Assembly: GCA_026874595.1 (NCBI GenBank)
Contig: CM049322.1
Span: 8,944,400-9,008,399 of the forward strand
DNA length: 64,000 bases
Source: Sipunculus nudus
Taxonomy: Eukaryota; Annelida; Sipuncula; Golfingiida; Sipunculidae
Direction: 5' to 3'
Below are positions 1 through 11,157 of this stretch, one piece after another (position 1 is the stretch's first letter; every line of letters starts with the position of its first letter). A program made the translations under genes and the position numbers. The notes under the pieces were generated by a model. It did no database searches, was not told the DNA's origin, and was given only the letters and a program-made list of their open reading frames with translations.

Positions 1-1127
1 TAACTACCATAATCCCCTTTAGTCAAAATTGTGAAAAATGCTTTTATGTTTGTTTGTCATTTATATTAAATTAATTAACATGATGATGCCTTAAGGTTCA
101 CTTGAGGATTTCTTAAAGGCAAATTAGCAAGGTAAAAGAAAATGACTTTAAATAAAGAGCTGACATAGGGTTGTGAAACAGAGTACATACCGGTATAGAT
201 GTTTATATTATTGGGCTGTAACAATGCACTGACCAGTTTATAAAATAATGTACTGTTCATACAGCGCAGTATATTTAAGTGGAATGTGGTATCATCAGTA
301 TTGTCTGATACCTCAGCATTGGATCACTGGTAGTACTTAATCATCCAGCCAGACATGTTGATTTATTGACCATTCCTCAGCATCATAACCTGTGTAACAT
401 GAAACATTATTGGTCAGAAATGAGCTGAACTTCATCTGATTGGCTGATCATTGCATAATTTAGCCAATAGCAGGAACTTTTTCATATGCAAATGTAATTC
501 TCTTGAAGAGCAGGAGCATGGAAAACATTGGAGTTTTTCATGAATTGGATATAAATTTTATTAGAAGAATTTTGCAGGGTTATTGTTTTGTAAAAAAGGA
601 GGAAAATTGGCTCAGATCCTTAACTATAATATACCTTATGTATCAAATCATGGATGGTATAGTGTGTGATTTTCTTGTGGCATAATATGTATCATATATC
701 AAGACAGATACTTTGACAGCTATAATAAATGAAGATTAAAATTGTATTGTTAATGATATTGATGATAACAATGATGGTAGTAAAGTGAAATATTTTGATG
801 TATATTGTGTCATGAGACATGTTGTTACAGCCCTGATAAATGTGGATAATATTGATATTGTTAATTATAATAATCATGATGATAGTATAGTTTTGTGAGT
901 GAAGTATCGTGATATTTATAATATCGTGTATTGTTACAGCCCTGATGTTGACAATAATGATATAGTTAATGATAATGATGATGATGATAATGAAGATGAT
1001 ACTGACTACTTTTAAAAGCTGCATCCTTTGGCTAAATGGTAGGGGTCTTATGATGCCGTGGGTCTGTCCGTCTGTTTGTCTGAAACTCTGTCGTGGAAGG
1101 TAAGAGGAAAATTTGACCTTTAGATAT

Positions 1128-1190
1128 AGCATTATTATTATTATTTATCATTATTATTATTATCATTATTATCATTATCATTATTATGTT
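1128..1190. repeat. (ATT)n microsatellite
   Basis: Imperfect trinucleotide tract of ATT/ATC; it accounts for the Ile/Tyr-rich open frames on both strands here. Confidence 0.85.
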
Positions 1191-1438
1191 CACAGTGTAG
1201 TCACCTTTTGCTGCCCAACTGTTGTTGTAGTTGGTGTTGTGATTTTTTTTCATCATGTGTGTGGATCAGTAACAGGACTCAACATTAACTTTTGAAAGTA
1301 CTTACCCAGTTGGGCAAGTAGAATATAGCTTTAACATGCCCTTCATGAGTTTTTTCTTGCCTTATAAATATTATTGATTGTATTTTTGAACACAAAGATC
1401 CTTTTTCAGGACATGGGTAAAGGTTTTAGTTGAACTTG

Positions 1439-1456
1439 CTTGCCCAATTGGGCAAG
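1439..1456. repeat. Perfect 18-bp palindrome CTTGCCCAATTGGGCAAG
   Basis: The sequence equals its own reverse complement. A one-arm-degenerate copy (CTTACCCAGTTGGGCAAG) lies at 1301-1318, so this is probably a motif of a dispersed repeat spanning about 1290-1520. Confidence 0.7.
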
Positions 1457-2889
1457 TAGGAGGTGACTTCTAGTTGCCCGACTACTATTTTCTGGACCTT
1501 TCACCTGCCGCAGACAAGCAGACTGCAGTTAACCTTTGTTGTCCAGCCCTGATTAATTTTGTGTGGGAGGGTACAGTTAATGTGCTGTATTTATAAATAC
1601 AGGACTGTTAGTATTATTATTTTAATTAATCAACTACTGCCATTTTTCTACTATTTATTTTAAAAAAAAACTGTTACACTTTGAGCAGAAAAGTATTTTT
1701 TTTTTTCATTTTTTTTCAAGATACCAGTACTAAATAAATGTAATAATTTTATCTTAAATCATCAACCAGATTTAATGACTTTTAAGATATTTATGTTTAA
1801 AAAAGGCTAGATATGTTGGCATGAATTGATATATATCATACTTTTATCATGCACTTTGATGCTTTTCCTTTTCCGTACAAGATTGTGTTTTTTTTTGTTG
1901 TAAAATCCAGATTGTTATCACTGTTGTTATCACTGTTGTTATTATGTGTGCAGTGTAGTCAGCATGTTTTATTATTGTTGTCATTGTTTTGTCCAGTTCG
2001 AGTATCATCATTCCTAATTTAATTTAATATGTCAGTGGACAAGCTATTTTAAAAAATATAAAGCTATAGAATTGAACTTATAATTAGATTATTACAATTT
2101 TACGTTGTGTCATCAAATATTTCATGTAATTTTTAAAAGGAAGCTCTGCTCTCTTAAAAAACCTAAATTGAATGCAAAAAAAAAAAACACTGGAAAAGGG
2201 AATGATTGCTAGGTGTATGTAAACATAGATTGTTTTGTTTTTAACCAATTTATCAATGAGATACTCACTTAATAGTTTTTAAATGATATATTTCTGGAAG
2301 TAGTTATTAGTTTAGCTCAGAACGGTTCACCCTGGGTTTAAAACCATAACAGTAATTTGTTATTTATAGATAGGGTTATTTATGTCAGAGGAACTGATAA
2401 AAAGACTACTGCTGTTCGGGTCAGGTCATTACCAAACGGGCATCAAATCAATATAATTACAGGATATTATTAGTGCTACAGGTTTGGCATTTGATGCCAG
2501 CCATAGGTATTAATAGCGACATTTTTTGGACGATGTCATCCTGAAAACAGCAAGGCTATGGGCAGAACAGCCAATGAGCTGCTGCCGCTTAAGGTAACAG
2601 TAAAACGAAGGGCCGCTTAGCACAAAGACTAAAAATGGAACCTGTTGGTTTTATGTGTCCGGCGTCTATGGTGAGTTATTATATGTCAATCTAGCATACA
2701 TTGTATCAATTACAGGAGCATATTTGAGGTTATGGGATGGTTCATATGTTATTACAGTAAATGCGGTGATTATTGGTATTACGAGGATCAGATGGTTATG
2801 GTGGGTAACTGGTGCCGCATTATGCCTGTGACCAGCTAGCAGAAGCTCAGTATTGATCTTGTCTGTAATTGTTTAAGCAAATATCGGGA

Positions 2890-4480
2890 CAAGATCACTA
2901 ATTCTATAGCCATAATCATAATGACACACACACATGTATACACACAGGGAGGACTTAACACCATAATAATCATGTATTAATGAGCAAAAAATTACTAAAC
3001 CCAGCAAAAACAGGGTATTTCTCCTGTTTTGTTGGACATTTTTGTATTGTTTACTATAAACTACACTTCTGTGTTGATGCCATATTGAGAGTATTGTAAT
3101 GATAATATCACACACACTTACACACAGAGGACATCACAATGTAGTGATCATATATTAATGAGCAAATTATTTACTTAACAATGAAAAATGTTTCTCATAT
3201 TTTAGTGGACTTTTTACATTGTTTACCATATATTACACATCTGTATTCTTGCCATATTGATTATGTCATAAGAATCACACACACTGATAGACAGAGGACT
3301 TCAAATCATAGTAATCATTTATTAATAAGCAAATAATTACATAATCCAGAAAGAACAATGTTTCTCAAATTTTGGAGCACATTTTTTCATTGTTTACTTT
3401 ACACTACAAGTCTGTGTTCACGCTTTAGTGATAGTATCTTAATGATAATATCACACACACACATATACAATCAGGTGACTTTACATCTTAATAATCATGT
3501 ATCAAACAGCAGATCATTAACAGACCTAGAAAAACATTGAGTTTCTTATGTTTTAGTGGACAGTATTACATTGTTTACTACACACTACATTCTTGCGTTC
3601 ATCACATATTACCGTAAAAACTGGTGTATAAATCGAAAAATTTATACCTCAAATATCAATTGAGAAAAGCTACCCCGACTTATACACCAAAACTTATAAA
3701 TGAAGCCCTGGATTGACCCGAAACTAGGACTTACCTGTGTCACGATGTCAAAAATGGTGGCCAATGGGAGATGGGTATTCTGTTGTTGTATAATTAAGGT
3801 AAGTGTATGTTCAATGTAATGAAGAAATATAAAAAAAACATGTTTCTCTTTGTTATTTCCTTTATTTTTGCCTTATAATGCAAACTTTAAAAATGAAAAC
3901 TGATTAAGCTCACCTATGAGTGGCTCAAGAGCTATCCTGTTTTGCACTTGGCACTTTTGCACTTAGCACTTTTGTTCAAGTGACACTCAAGTCAAATTAA
4001 AACATCTCACTTACCTCCACATCCTCAGTCGGAATGGTCTCCACCTGTCTCTTACTTTAATTGGCTAAAATTTTTTATGCAAAAAAATCCACCTCGTCTT
4101 ATACACAAGTTTTTACGGTAATAGTATTGTAATGATAATTTCACACACTCAAGGTGTAACATCATAGTACACAAGTATTAGAAGGCAAAAAATTACCCAA
4201 TCCACAAATTCAAAGGATATTTTGTTTTGGATGAACATTTTTACATCATTGACAATAAACAACACTTCTGTTTAATCATCCTCATCACATCATCATCATC
4301 AGCATCATCCTCATCTCAAACACACACATGCACACACTGAGGACTAAACATTACATATTAATGATTACATAATGAGATAATTGAGACTGAACTATGGTTT
4401 GGTCATTATTTTTTGCCAGATTGAAGGTAAATTACACTTCTGTGTTTTTCTAAAGGTATTAACATCATGTGCACACACAT
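2890..4480. repeat. ~180-bp tandem satellite, interrupted by a MITE
   Basis: Each unit has a CACACAC run followed by a GAGGACTT-like segment, ATTAATGAGCAAA, a TTTTGTTGGACATTTTT-like segment and ACTACACTTCTGTG. CACACAC landmarks fall at about 2924, 3109, 3276, 3452, 4142, 4321 and 4473; after removing the insertion at 3612-4118 the spacing is about 150-185 bases. Units are diverged, so the array is old. Confidence 0.8.
3612..4118. mobile_element. 507-bp MITE with 24-bp terminal inverted repeats, TA target duplication
   Basis: The left end begins CCGTAAAAACTGGTGTATAA and the right end, read in reverse complement, begins CCGTAAAAACTTGTGTATAA. Both are flanked by TA. No coding capacity. TA duplication and end sequence suggest a Tc1/mariner-pogo type parent (inference). 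It sits inside one satellite unit, and joining the flanks restores a unit that aligns with its neighbour. Confidence 0.85.
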
Positions 4481-5235
4481 GCATAACCATGTGCTTATCA
4501 ATTAGTTGACCACTGTAATATAAATATACCAGGCCAAAAAAATAAAAGGTATGGTTCTCAGGCACCGCCCGCATCAATTTTAACACCCCTAATCACAAAT
4601 TTCTGATTTTCATCTTTCAAGAAGATAAAATAATACAATTTTGATAAGATTTCCTTTGTTATGTAGTGCTTTTACCTGTTTAGCAAAAAATTCTGTTATT
4701 TTCATGCTTTTCCTTGGTCATATGACATTTTTATCAAAACACACATGAAAGGGGAAATAAATAACATATCGCCCGCCCACACTGATTCCTGGGGGATAAA
4801 ATGTGCCTGAGAACCATACCTTTTTTTTTACCTTTTTCTTCTTTTTTTTCCATTCTACAGACTACAGGATCAATCATTATTCTGTAATCAGGCCCAGTTG
4901 AAGCATTCCAGAGAGTAGTGCTCATGCCTTTTGAAAGTTAATTACTGAATTGTCACCTTGTTCATGTGTAATGCATATCAGCTTGTGCTTGCAAAATTAG
5001 TAACAACTTCATACATACTATTATAGTAAAGTAGTTTCATGTGTTTTGCTTGTTATATTTACAGTTTTTTCAGTATAAACCACTAACTAGTTCCCAGCCT
5101 GTATTGTTGTGGAGATAAAATGGTTGTACATTTGTTGCTAATTCAGGATATGTAAGAGGCCGTTATATATTTAATATAAGTATGCTATCAGGGGTCTAAT
5201 ATGTTCCTCACACAACTGCAGTTGTCCCATATCAT
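4481..5235. other. No feature seen
   Basis: AT-rich sequence; short open frames on the minus strand have no recognisable protein. A run of T and A near 4824-4850 is low complexity. Confidence 0.5.
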
Positions 5236-5241
5236 CCTCAT

Positions 5242-5625
5242 TGTAACCGCTGCTTTGTATAGCACGTTTTTCAGGGTTTCACCACCAGGGCTGGCACAGA
5301 GTTTTAAGAATATAAGTAGACCAATGAGAGTGTGGTATCACATTGTGCATCCAGCTCCAAATTTTAAAACATGCAACACTGGCTCTCATTGGTCTGATTA
5401 CACTGGGACACCCACTGTTGATGGCCTGATTCTTGCTCCTGTGCCATAACTTGCATAATCTGACCAACGAGAGCAAGTGTAGCATGTTTGAAATTTGGAG
5501 CTGGGTGCACAATGTGATACCAAACTGTCATTGGTCTGATTACAGTTCTTTACTCAGTGTCAGCCCTGGTTGTGACTGTTGACACCCAGAGAATCCTGCG
5601 ATATAAAGCAGCGGTTACAACAAAA
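5242..5625. mobile_element. Foldback element, copy 1
   Basis: Outer ends are inverted copies (TTGTAACCGCTGCTTTGTAT on the left; its near complement at 5600-5623). An inner pair of about 80-bp arms (5320-5400 and 5453-5536) is inverted around a ~50-base loop; both arms carry CACATTGTG, AGCTCCAAATTT and a CCAATGAGAG-like motif. Two overlapping open frames on opposite strands are a by-product of the symmetry. A related copy lies at 13526-13800. Confidence 0.8.
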
Positions 5626-5707
5626 GAGTTTTGAGATGACTGCGGTGTATAATTGCTGTATTTTTGATCATGTCATATTGAAAACCAGTGGTATATCAGT
5701 ATAGACA

Positions 5708-6125
5708 GTAGCAATTAGTGGTTTGCCTATTAATCAGTTTTTATTGATTGGTCATTTTCTTTCATAATCAATTAAATCGATTGCATTTTTGCATTATCCA
5801 TCATAAATGATTTGTATGCACACCCAAAGAAGTCTAATTATCCCTATAAAATATTCTAAATCTGTCGGAGATATAAGAAAGACAGGGCACCAAATGACAA
5901 GCAGCATTAAAAACAAGCATTATAGCCATGACCTTGACCTTTCTTCATGATGTATAAGTTTGACTGAATTTACTCCATCAATATTTTAGTTATAATTCTA
6001 TATAGCTTATTTCACAGTAATGTAGATGGTAAATACAATAACCAATTAATAATTGATTGTTGTTCATTTTTATCTTCAAATCATTGAATATATATGATTT
6101 TACAACTGATTCTGAGCACTGGTAG
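5708..6125 (+). repeat. Dispersed repeat, copy A
   Basis: Shares an ordered series of segments with 7405-7815: AGTGGT, TTCATAATCAATTAAAT, TTTTGCAT, a GTCGGAGATATA-like segment, a TGACC segment, TATAATTCT, and the closing ATATGATTTTACAAC with CACTGG. Diverged non-coding element of unknown class; a more degraded relative is at about 6405-6690. Confidence 0.65.
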
Positions 6126-6967
6126 CACTACGGACTGTCAATAGTAGCAGTACTGGTGGTATTACTTCTTCTCAGTCTCTCATGATTTAGCTGTCACAGC
6201 TACACAACACAGCAGCTCAGGGCTGTGACAGCAGTGCTGTGAGTCTGTAGGTCACCTCCCACCAGCACTGGGTGGGACAGCCCCCATGACCTGAGTAACT
6301 CTTACAGTTCCTGGATGTGTGCTAAATATAGCAACAGGTCCAGCAGCTGACAGCGTGATGTGAAGTGCTGACTGGTTATTTTTGCTACAGGCTTGTAGGA
6401 CATTGATCATTATACCATGCTCATGATTAATTAATATTTTATGATTAGTCTTTTTTTCACAATAAATGATTAAACTTATTGTATTTTCTTTCAGTTGTGC
6501 ACAAACAGCTATATGTGTGTACTTAAAAAAAGGGGGTCATAATATCTTGAAAAAGTCTATCAAGTCTGTCAGCAGGGAAAACAAGAAAGACACAAAGAAA
6601 CAATCTCTTCTTAATCTGAACAGTATAAAAGGAGGCAAAAAAACAAGTCATAACCTTGACCTCTCAGCGTGACTGATGATATATGTTTTGGTGGTAGGGT
6701 TCCTTTTAAATATCAACTACCAGTCTGTCAGTTGTTGAAATACAGACAGGAGCTGTTTCTCTTAGTGAGTATGATACTTCAGGACACAGGCACTTGACAC
6801 AAGGGGTTTGGGGAGGGTTCGATATAATGAACTCTGGTGGACTCCTTCCCCAACTGTCCTTTAAGCATATCTTATCATTAATCAAACTGGTTTTCCTTAT
6901 TTTAATTGCTTATTTACCTATAATATGCTGTTATCAACTCAAAAACACCTTAAATATAAAGGTTAGT

Positions 6968-7099
6968 AAAATTCTTTACTCAGGAACTTACATTGTATGT
7001 AGCTGTAGCTTTCGACCATATCTCATGATCATCATTTGTCTGACTTACAGTTGAAAGCTACAGTTACGTAAAATGTAAGTCCCTGAGTTGAGATTTTTA
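6968..7099. repeat. Hairpin inverted repeat, arms ~48 bp
   Basis: Left arm 6968-7013 contains CTCAGGAACTTACATTGTAT and TAGCTTTCGA; the right arm 7050-7099 contains the reverse order, TTGAAAGCTACAGTTACGTA and AATGTAAGTCCCTGAG. Loop about 36 bases. Probably a small MITE. Confidence 0.75.
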
Positions 7100-7404
7100 G
7101 CAGACATTTTGAAGATCTGATATCATTATTTTAGCAGTGTTTGAACATTCAAGGTCTTTTATTTTACAGTTGCCTTCCATGATGGGACCTCTAATTCACA
7201 AAGGCGTTATTTTTGCGATAATTCCCTTTTCGCGAATATCACAAATTTAAAACCCTTGCGAACAAAAAGTCAATTACAGTATAACTTTTCAATCATTTTG
7301 TGGCATCCTGGTTTCCCTCTCTTTTTATGGGTACCAGTAGATATAAATTTATACTAAAAATTTACATGATTACTGAAAGCGGGGAGTGTCATATACTGAT
7401 GTGG

Positions 7405-7815
7405 TTTTAGTGGTGTGCTAATTAATTGATTTTAATGATGATTGGCCCTTTTATTTCATAATCAATTAAATTGCTTGCACTTTTGCATAATCAATCACAA
7501 ATGATTATGTATGCACATGATAAGAGCCATGTAACATAAAAAAACATATTTGAATATTGTCAGAGATATATGAAACATATAACACAAAGTTGTAATCAGC
7601 ATTTCAACTGAACCTCTTGCAGTAAAAACGTTCCCTCAAGCTGGCCATTTACGTTTCCTGGACCTTTCAGGGTGATATGCAGGTCACACTGACTTTATTC
7701 AATCAGTATATTAGGTATAATTCTGTACAGCAGAAATCCTATTTATTATTATCAATCATTGTTCTTTTTTCTTTCAATCATCGAATATGATTTTACAACC
7801 AAATCTGACCACTGG
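7405..7815 (+). repeat. Dispersed repeat, copy B
   Basis: Same segment order as copy A at 5708-6125, including TTCATAATCAATTAAAT near the start and a TATGATTTTACAACC segment near the end; about 400 bases long. No coding capacity. Confidence 0.65.
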
Positions 7816-9226
7816 TGATTTAGTGGCCAAGTCGGTCAAATACCAGAAGAGTTAAGGACGCTCATGCCAAAATTTTGGGTCGTTCCATCTGAGTTCAGAG
7901 CGTCCCTAGGGGAGATGGTATGTGTCTAATTTTGAAGGGCTTTGTAAATAACCAATCTTTTTATATTTTATATAATTATAATGTATCATTTTTCGATTAG
8001 AAATTGTGACCTTAAATGAATATTTGCTTATAACAAACTGTAAGCCTCAGTTATCAGTGTGGTGTTTACACAACTGACAGGCCATTTGAAGCAACCGGTA
8101 ATGGTCATTGACTGATACAAGGTCCTAAAGCCAGAAATTTGCACGTCCCATCGGACACTTGGACCCTCAGAACTGAGAGTCCGTAAGAAATTTTGAGCAT
8201 CAGAGATGCTTCTCCCCGCATTCCTGAAAGCCCTGAATACTAAATATAAAAAGTGTGTCTGTGTTTTCCAAATGATGAAATGTTATTCAGAATCAAATTA
8301 TCAATAAATGAATGATTATGTATTAAACCATTAACACATTTCAGGCATCTTAAATTACATTTAATCTGTTTTGGAAATGTATTGATAATTCTTTTATTTA
8401 ATATTGTAGGCACATCAAAAGATATAATGAAAAAAAAAAAACATATTTCCTGTAACATAAAATGCCATTTATTATTTAATAACAAGTTTACACAAGGTCA
8501 AAGGTCATAATTAAACCATCTGTAATCATTGTACAAACATTTGAATTGATTCACAACCATGTTCAGAGCTAATAGTTGATTTTATTGACTTACATAATTT
8601 GTGTGACTGATGCATAGAATCATTTTGATTGGATGTGGTTATTCAGAAAGCTTTCCAACTCTCTAAACATAAAATGATAAAAAAATATGAACACAGATTA
8701 TATAAATATTTTTCTTCGATTAACCACATTGTAATTATGAAACAATGATTACTGTTTTGGCTTGGTTGTGGTTTTTACCCAATTTTAGGCAAGGAGGTCT
8801 TGGTTAGCCAGTGTTCTCTGTTACCCAAAAACAGGTGCTTGTGTGACTAGTGTTGACAGTTATATGATTCATGTGTTATCGTTAAACCACCAGATCTGAT
8901 ATTGTTATATTTAGGGTGCTGGTGTCATTATCGTTCATACAAAAAGGACACCAGTGCCAGAATAGTTGGATATGTGACCTCCAGTTGAATAACTGGAATT
9001 CTCTCAGGTTTGTGAACTAATCCTTTTATTACTGGCTTATTGTGATTTAAAGGTATACATACAAGCTGGCCAGCGCCATCTATCCTTCCGTATTCAAGTT
9101 GTATACATGGATGGGTATCCCTGTATGGTATACCATGGTGAACCACATGTTTAATGCTTTCATTAGCTTTGCTATGTAACGTTTCATGATTCATGCTAAA
9201 CTGAGGGATTTGCATTATTTATTTGA
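7816..9226. other. No supported gene
   Basis: A 95-codon open frame on the minus strand at 8928-9215 has no motif I recognise and no visible splice context. A DR1-like AGGTCA-A-AGGTCA pair is at 8495-8507. Confidence 0.5.
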
Positions 9227-9227
9227 T

Positions 9228-9396
9228 ACAGTTAAACCTATGTAATAAAACCACCAGTTGGACTGGCCAAAAGTGGTCTTAATTCAAAGATCGTCTCACT
9301 ATTAGACAAGTCAGATATAACCAGTGTTAATGCTTTCAGTTCACTAAAAGGTGTTCTTATTAGAGAGGTGGTCTTATAAACAGGTTCCACTGTATA
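9228..9396. mobile_element. ~165-bp MITE of the CAGTNAAACC / GACCAC family
   Basis: Left end TACAGTTAAACCTATGTAAT with AAACCAC; right end in reverse complement TACAGTGGAACCTGTTTATA with AGACCAC. TA at both outer edges. Relatives with the same ends occur at about 10142-11150, 16684-16830, 21822, 22745-22920 and 51057. Confidence 0.8.
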
Positions 9397-10140
9397 AAAT
9401 TGCTATTTTATTGTATTTAATTGGATTTCTGTCGTATTTAATAATCCTCACAGAGCTCGACATTAGCAGACTATAATAATCACCTGCCTTAAGGACCAAT
9501 AACTTAGCCCAAATATCACTAGTTTACCATGAGCAGTCTTTGAACCTTTTTGTTTACCTACATGTTTTATTTATATGTATATATATAAAAACTAGTTTAC
9601 ATTTAGATTAACAGCCTCCGCTAGGGGTCATCAGAATTCCCAAGTCAGCTGTTTGACTTTGAAAAGGGTCCCCATTACAAAATGTACTCGTTAGTCTTAT
9701 AGCTGCTTCTTATGAAAAAAGTGTCTTTATGTATATTATTTTATACATCTGATAGTAATAAATTTATGTTAACTTCTCAAATAACAACTCTATCTTTGAA
9801 TGAAATTGACTTTTTTAATTAAACCTGTGATACTTGGAAGCTGTCATGAAACTGTGGATAATACCACTAGAACAATTCACGTGCTTGTTATTCATGTGTA
9901 GTGACACTCGCATGTTGATTTTATCCATTATCAGAATTCAGATCAAACTTGTGTTTATGATTAAATGTGTAGGAAGCACAGTCATCTGTTCCTGTTTTAT
10001 TTAATCCTGTGGTATATGTTGGTTGTATGATGGTATTGGCTGCATGCCTCTGTCTACACATTTACCTTTCAAATTGCCACCATAACTTCCTAGGAATTAA
10101 TGGAATTGGATAACACCTACAAAGAATGATTACCAATAAA
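9397..10140. other. No feature seen
   Basis: AT-rich sequence with no long open frame and no repeat I could recognise. Confidence 0.5.
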
Positions 10141-10141
10141 T

Positions 10142-11150
10142 TACAGTGAAACATGTATTAAAGACCACCTGTCTTCTAAGACCACTTGTCTGCTAAGACC
10201 AGCTGTCTAATAAGACCAACTGTCTACTAAGACCACCTGTCTGCTAAGACAACCTGTCTAATAAGACAACCTGTCTACTTAGACCACCTGTTTAATAAGG
10301 CCACCTGTTTACTAAGACCACGTCTACAATGACCACCTGTCTACAATGCCACCTGTCTGCTGAGACCACCTGTCTGTTAAGACAACCTGTCTACTAAGAC
10401 CACCTGTTAACTAAGATCACCTGTTTACTAAGATCACTGGTCTACTACAACCTTCTAATAAAGTGCAGTGGAACATGTATAAAAGACCTGCTGTCTACGA
10501 AGACCACCTGTCTGCTAAGACCACCTGTCTAATAAGACCACCTGTCTAATAAGACAACCTGTCTACTAAGACCACCTGTTTACTAAGAGCACCTGTTTAC
10601 TAAGAGCACCTGTTCACTAAGACCACATGTCTCCTAAGACCACCTGTCTGCTAAGACCACCTGTCTAATAAGACCACCTGTCTAATAAGACCACCTGTCT
10701 AATAAGACCACCTGTTTTATAAGACCACCTGTCTAATAAGACCATCTATCTGCTAAGACAACTGTCTACTAAGACCACGTGTCAATAAGACCACCTGTCT
10801 TATAAGACCACCTGTCTGCTAAGACCACCTGTCTAATAAGACCACCTGTCTAATAAGACCACCTGTCTGCTAAGACCACCTGTCTATTAAGACCACCTGT
10901 CTACTCAGACCACCTGTCTGCTAAGACCACCTGTCTACTAAGACCACCTGTTTACTAAGACCACTGGTCTACTACAACCATCTGTCTACTTAGACCACCT
11001 GTCTACTAAGATCACCTGACTAATAGGACAACCTGTCTACTAAGACCTTTGATTTAACCAAAAACATTCACAATTATTATAAAAGCCCTGCCTGATAAGA
11101 CCACTTTTTGCCAGTCCTACTGGTGGTCTTATAACACAAGTTTTACTGTG
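10142..11150. mobile_element. MITE of the CAGTNAAACC family swollen by an internal 17-bp minisatellite
   Basis: Starts TTACAGTGAAACATGTATTA-AAGACCACC and ends with GGTGGTCTTATAACACAAGT-TTTACTGTG, which in reverse complement is the same terminal sequence. Other copies are 100-200 bases; this one is about 1 kb because the inner edge of the left end was amplified (see 10165-11047). Confidence 0.75.
10165..11047. repeat. 17-bp minisatellite, about 50 copies
   Basis: Unit AAGACCACCTGTCTAAT or AAGACCACCTGTCTGCT with point variants (GCTAAGACAACC, GTTTACT). It matches the subterminal sequence of the host MITE. A second internal start-like segment (GTGGAACATGTATAAAAGAC at 10465-10484) suggests duplication of a larger block. 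Too short and uniform for a CRISPR array and no unique spacers. Confidence 0.88.
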
Positions 11151-11157
11151 TCTTGCC

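Larger units (their letters stand above)
1..2885. other. AT-rich region without a supported gene
   Basis: Short open frames here are in AT-rich or ATT-repeat sequence and show no domain. Visible items are GAT/ATT-rich low-complexity tracts (960-995 and 1128-1190), two palindrome-like motifs at 1301-1318 and 1439-1456, and a segment near 2560-2670 with two ATG-led stretches ending in GT donors that do not fit the frame of the gene downstream. Confidence 0.6.

Noticed and set aside
692-1295. Open frames rich in Ile, Tyr, Asn on both strands
   Set aside because: They are translations of ATT/ATC/GAT microsatellite sequence.
2635-2670. Possible first coding exon ATGGAACCTGTTGGTTTTAT...ATG|GTGAGT
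   Set aside because: The donor is good but it ends in phase 0, whereas exon 1 as found needs an upstream exon ending after two bases of a codon. It could still be a 5' untranslated exon, but nothing supports that.
5201-5512. Overlapping open frames on both strands
   Set aside because: They mirror each other because the region is a foldback element.
8928-9215. 95-codon minus-strand open frame
   Set aside because: No recognisable domain, no splice or promoter context, and it ends next to a MITE; kept only as unexplained sequence.
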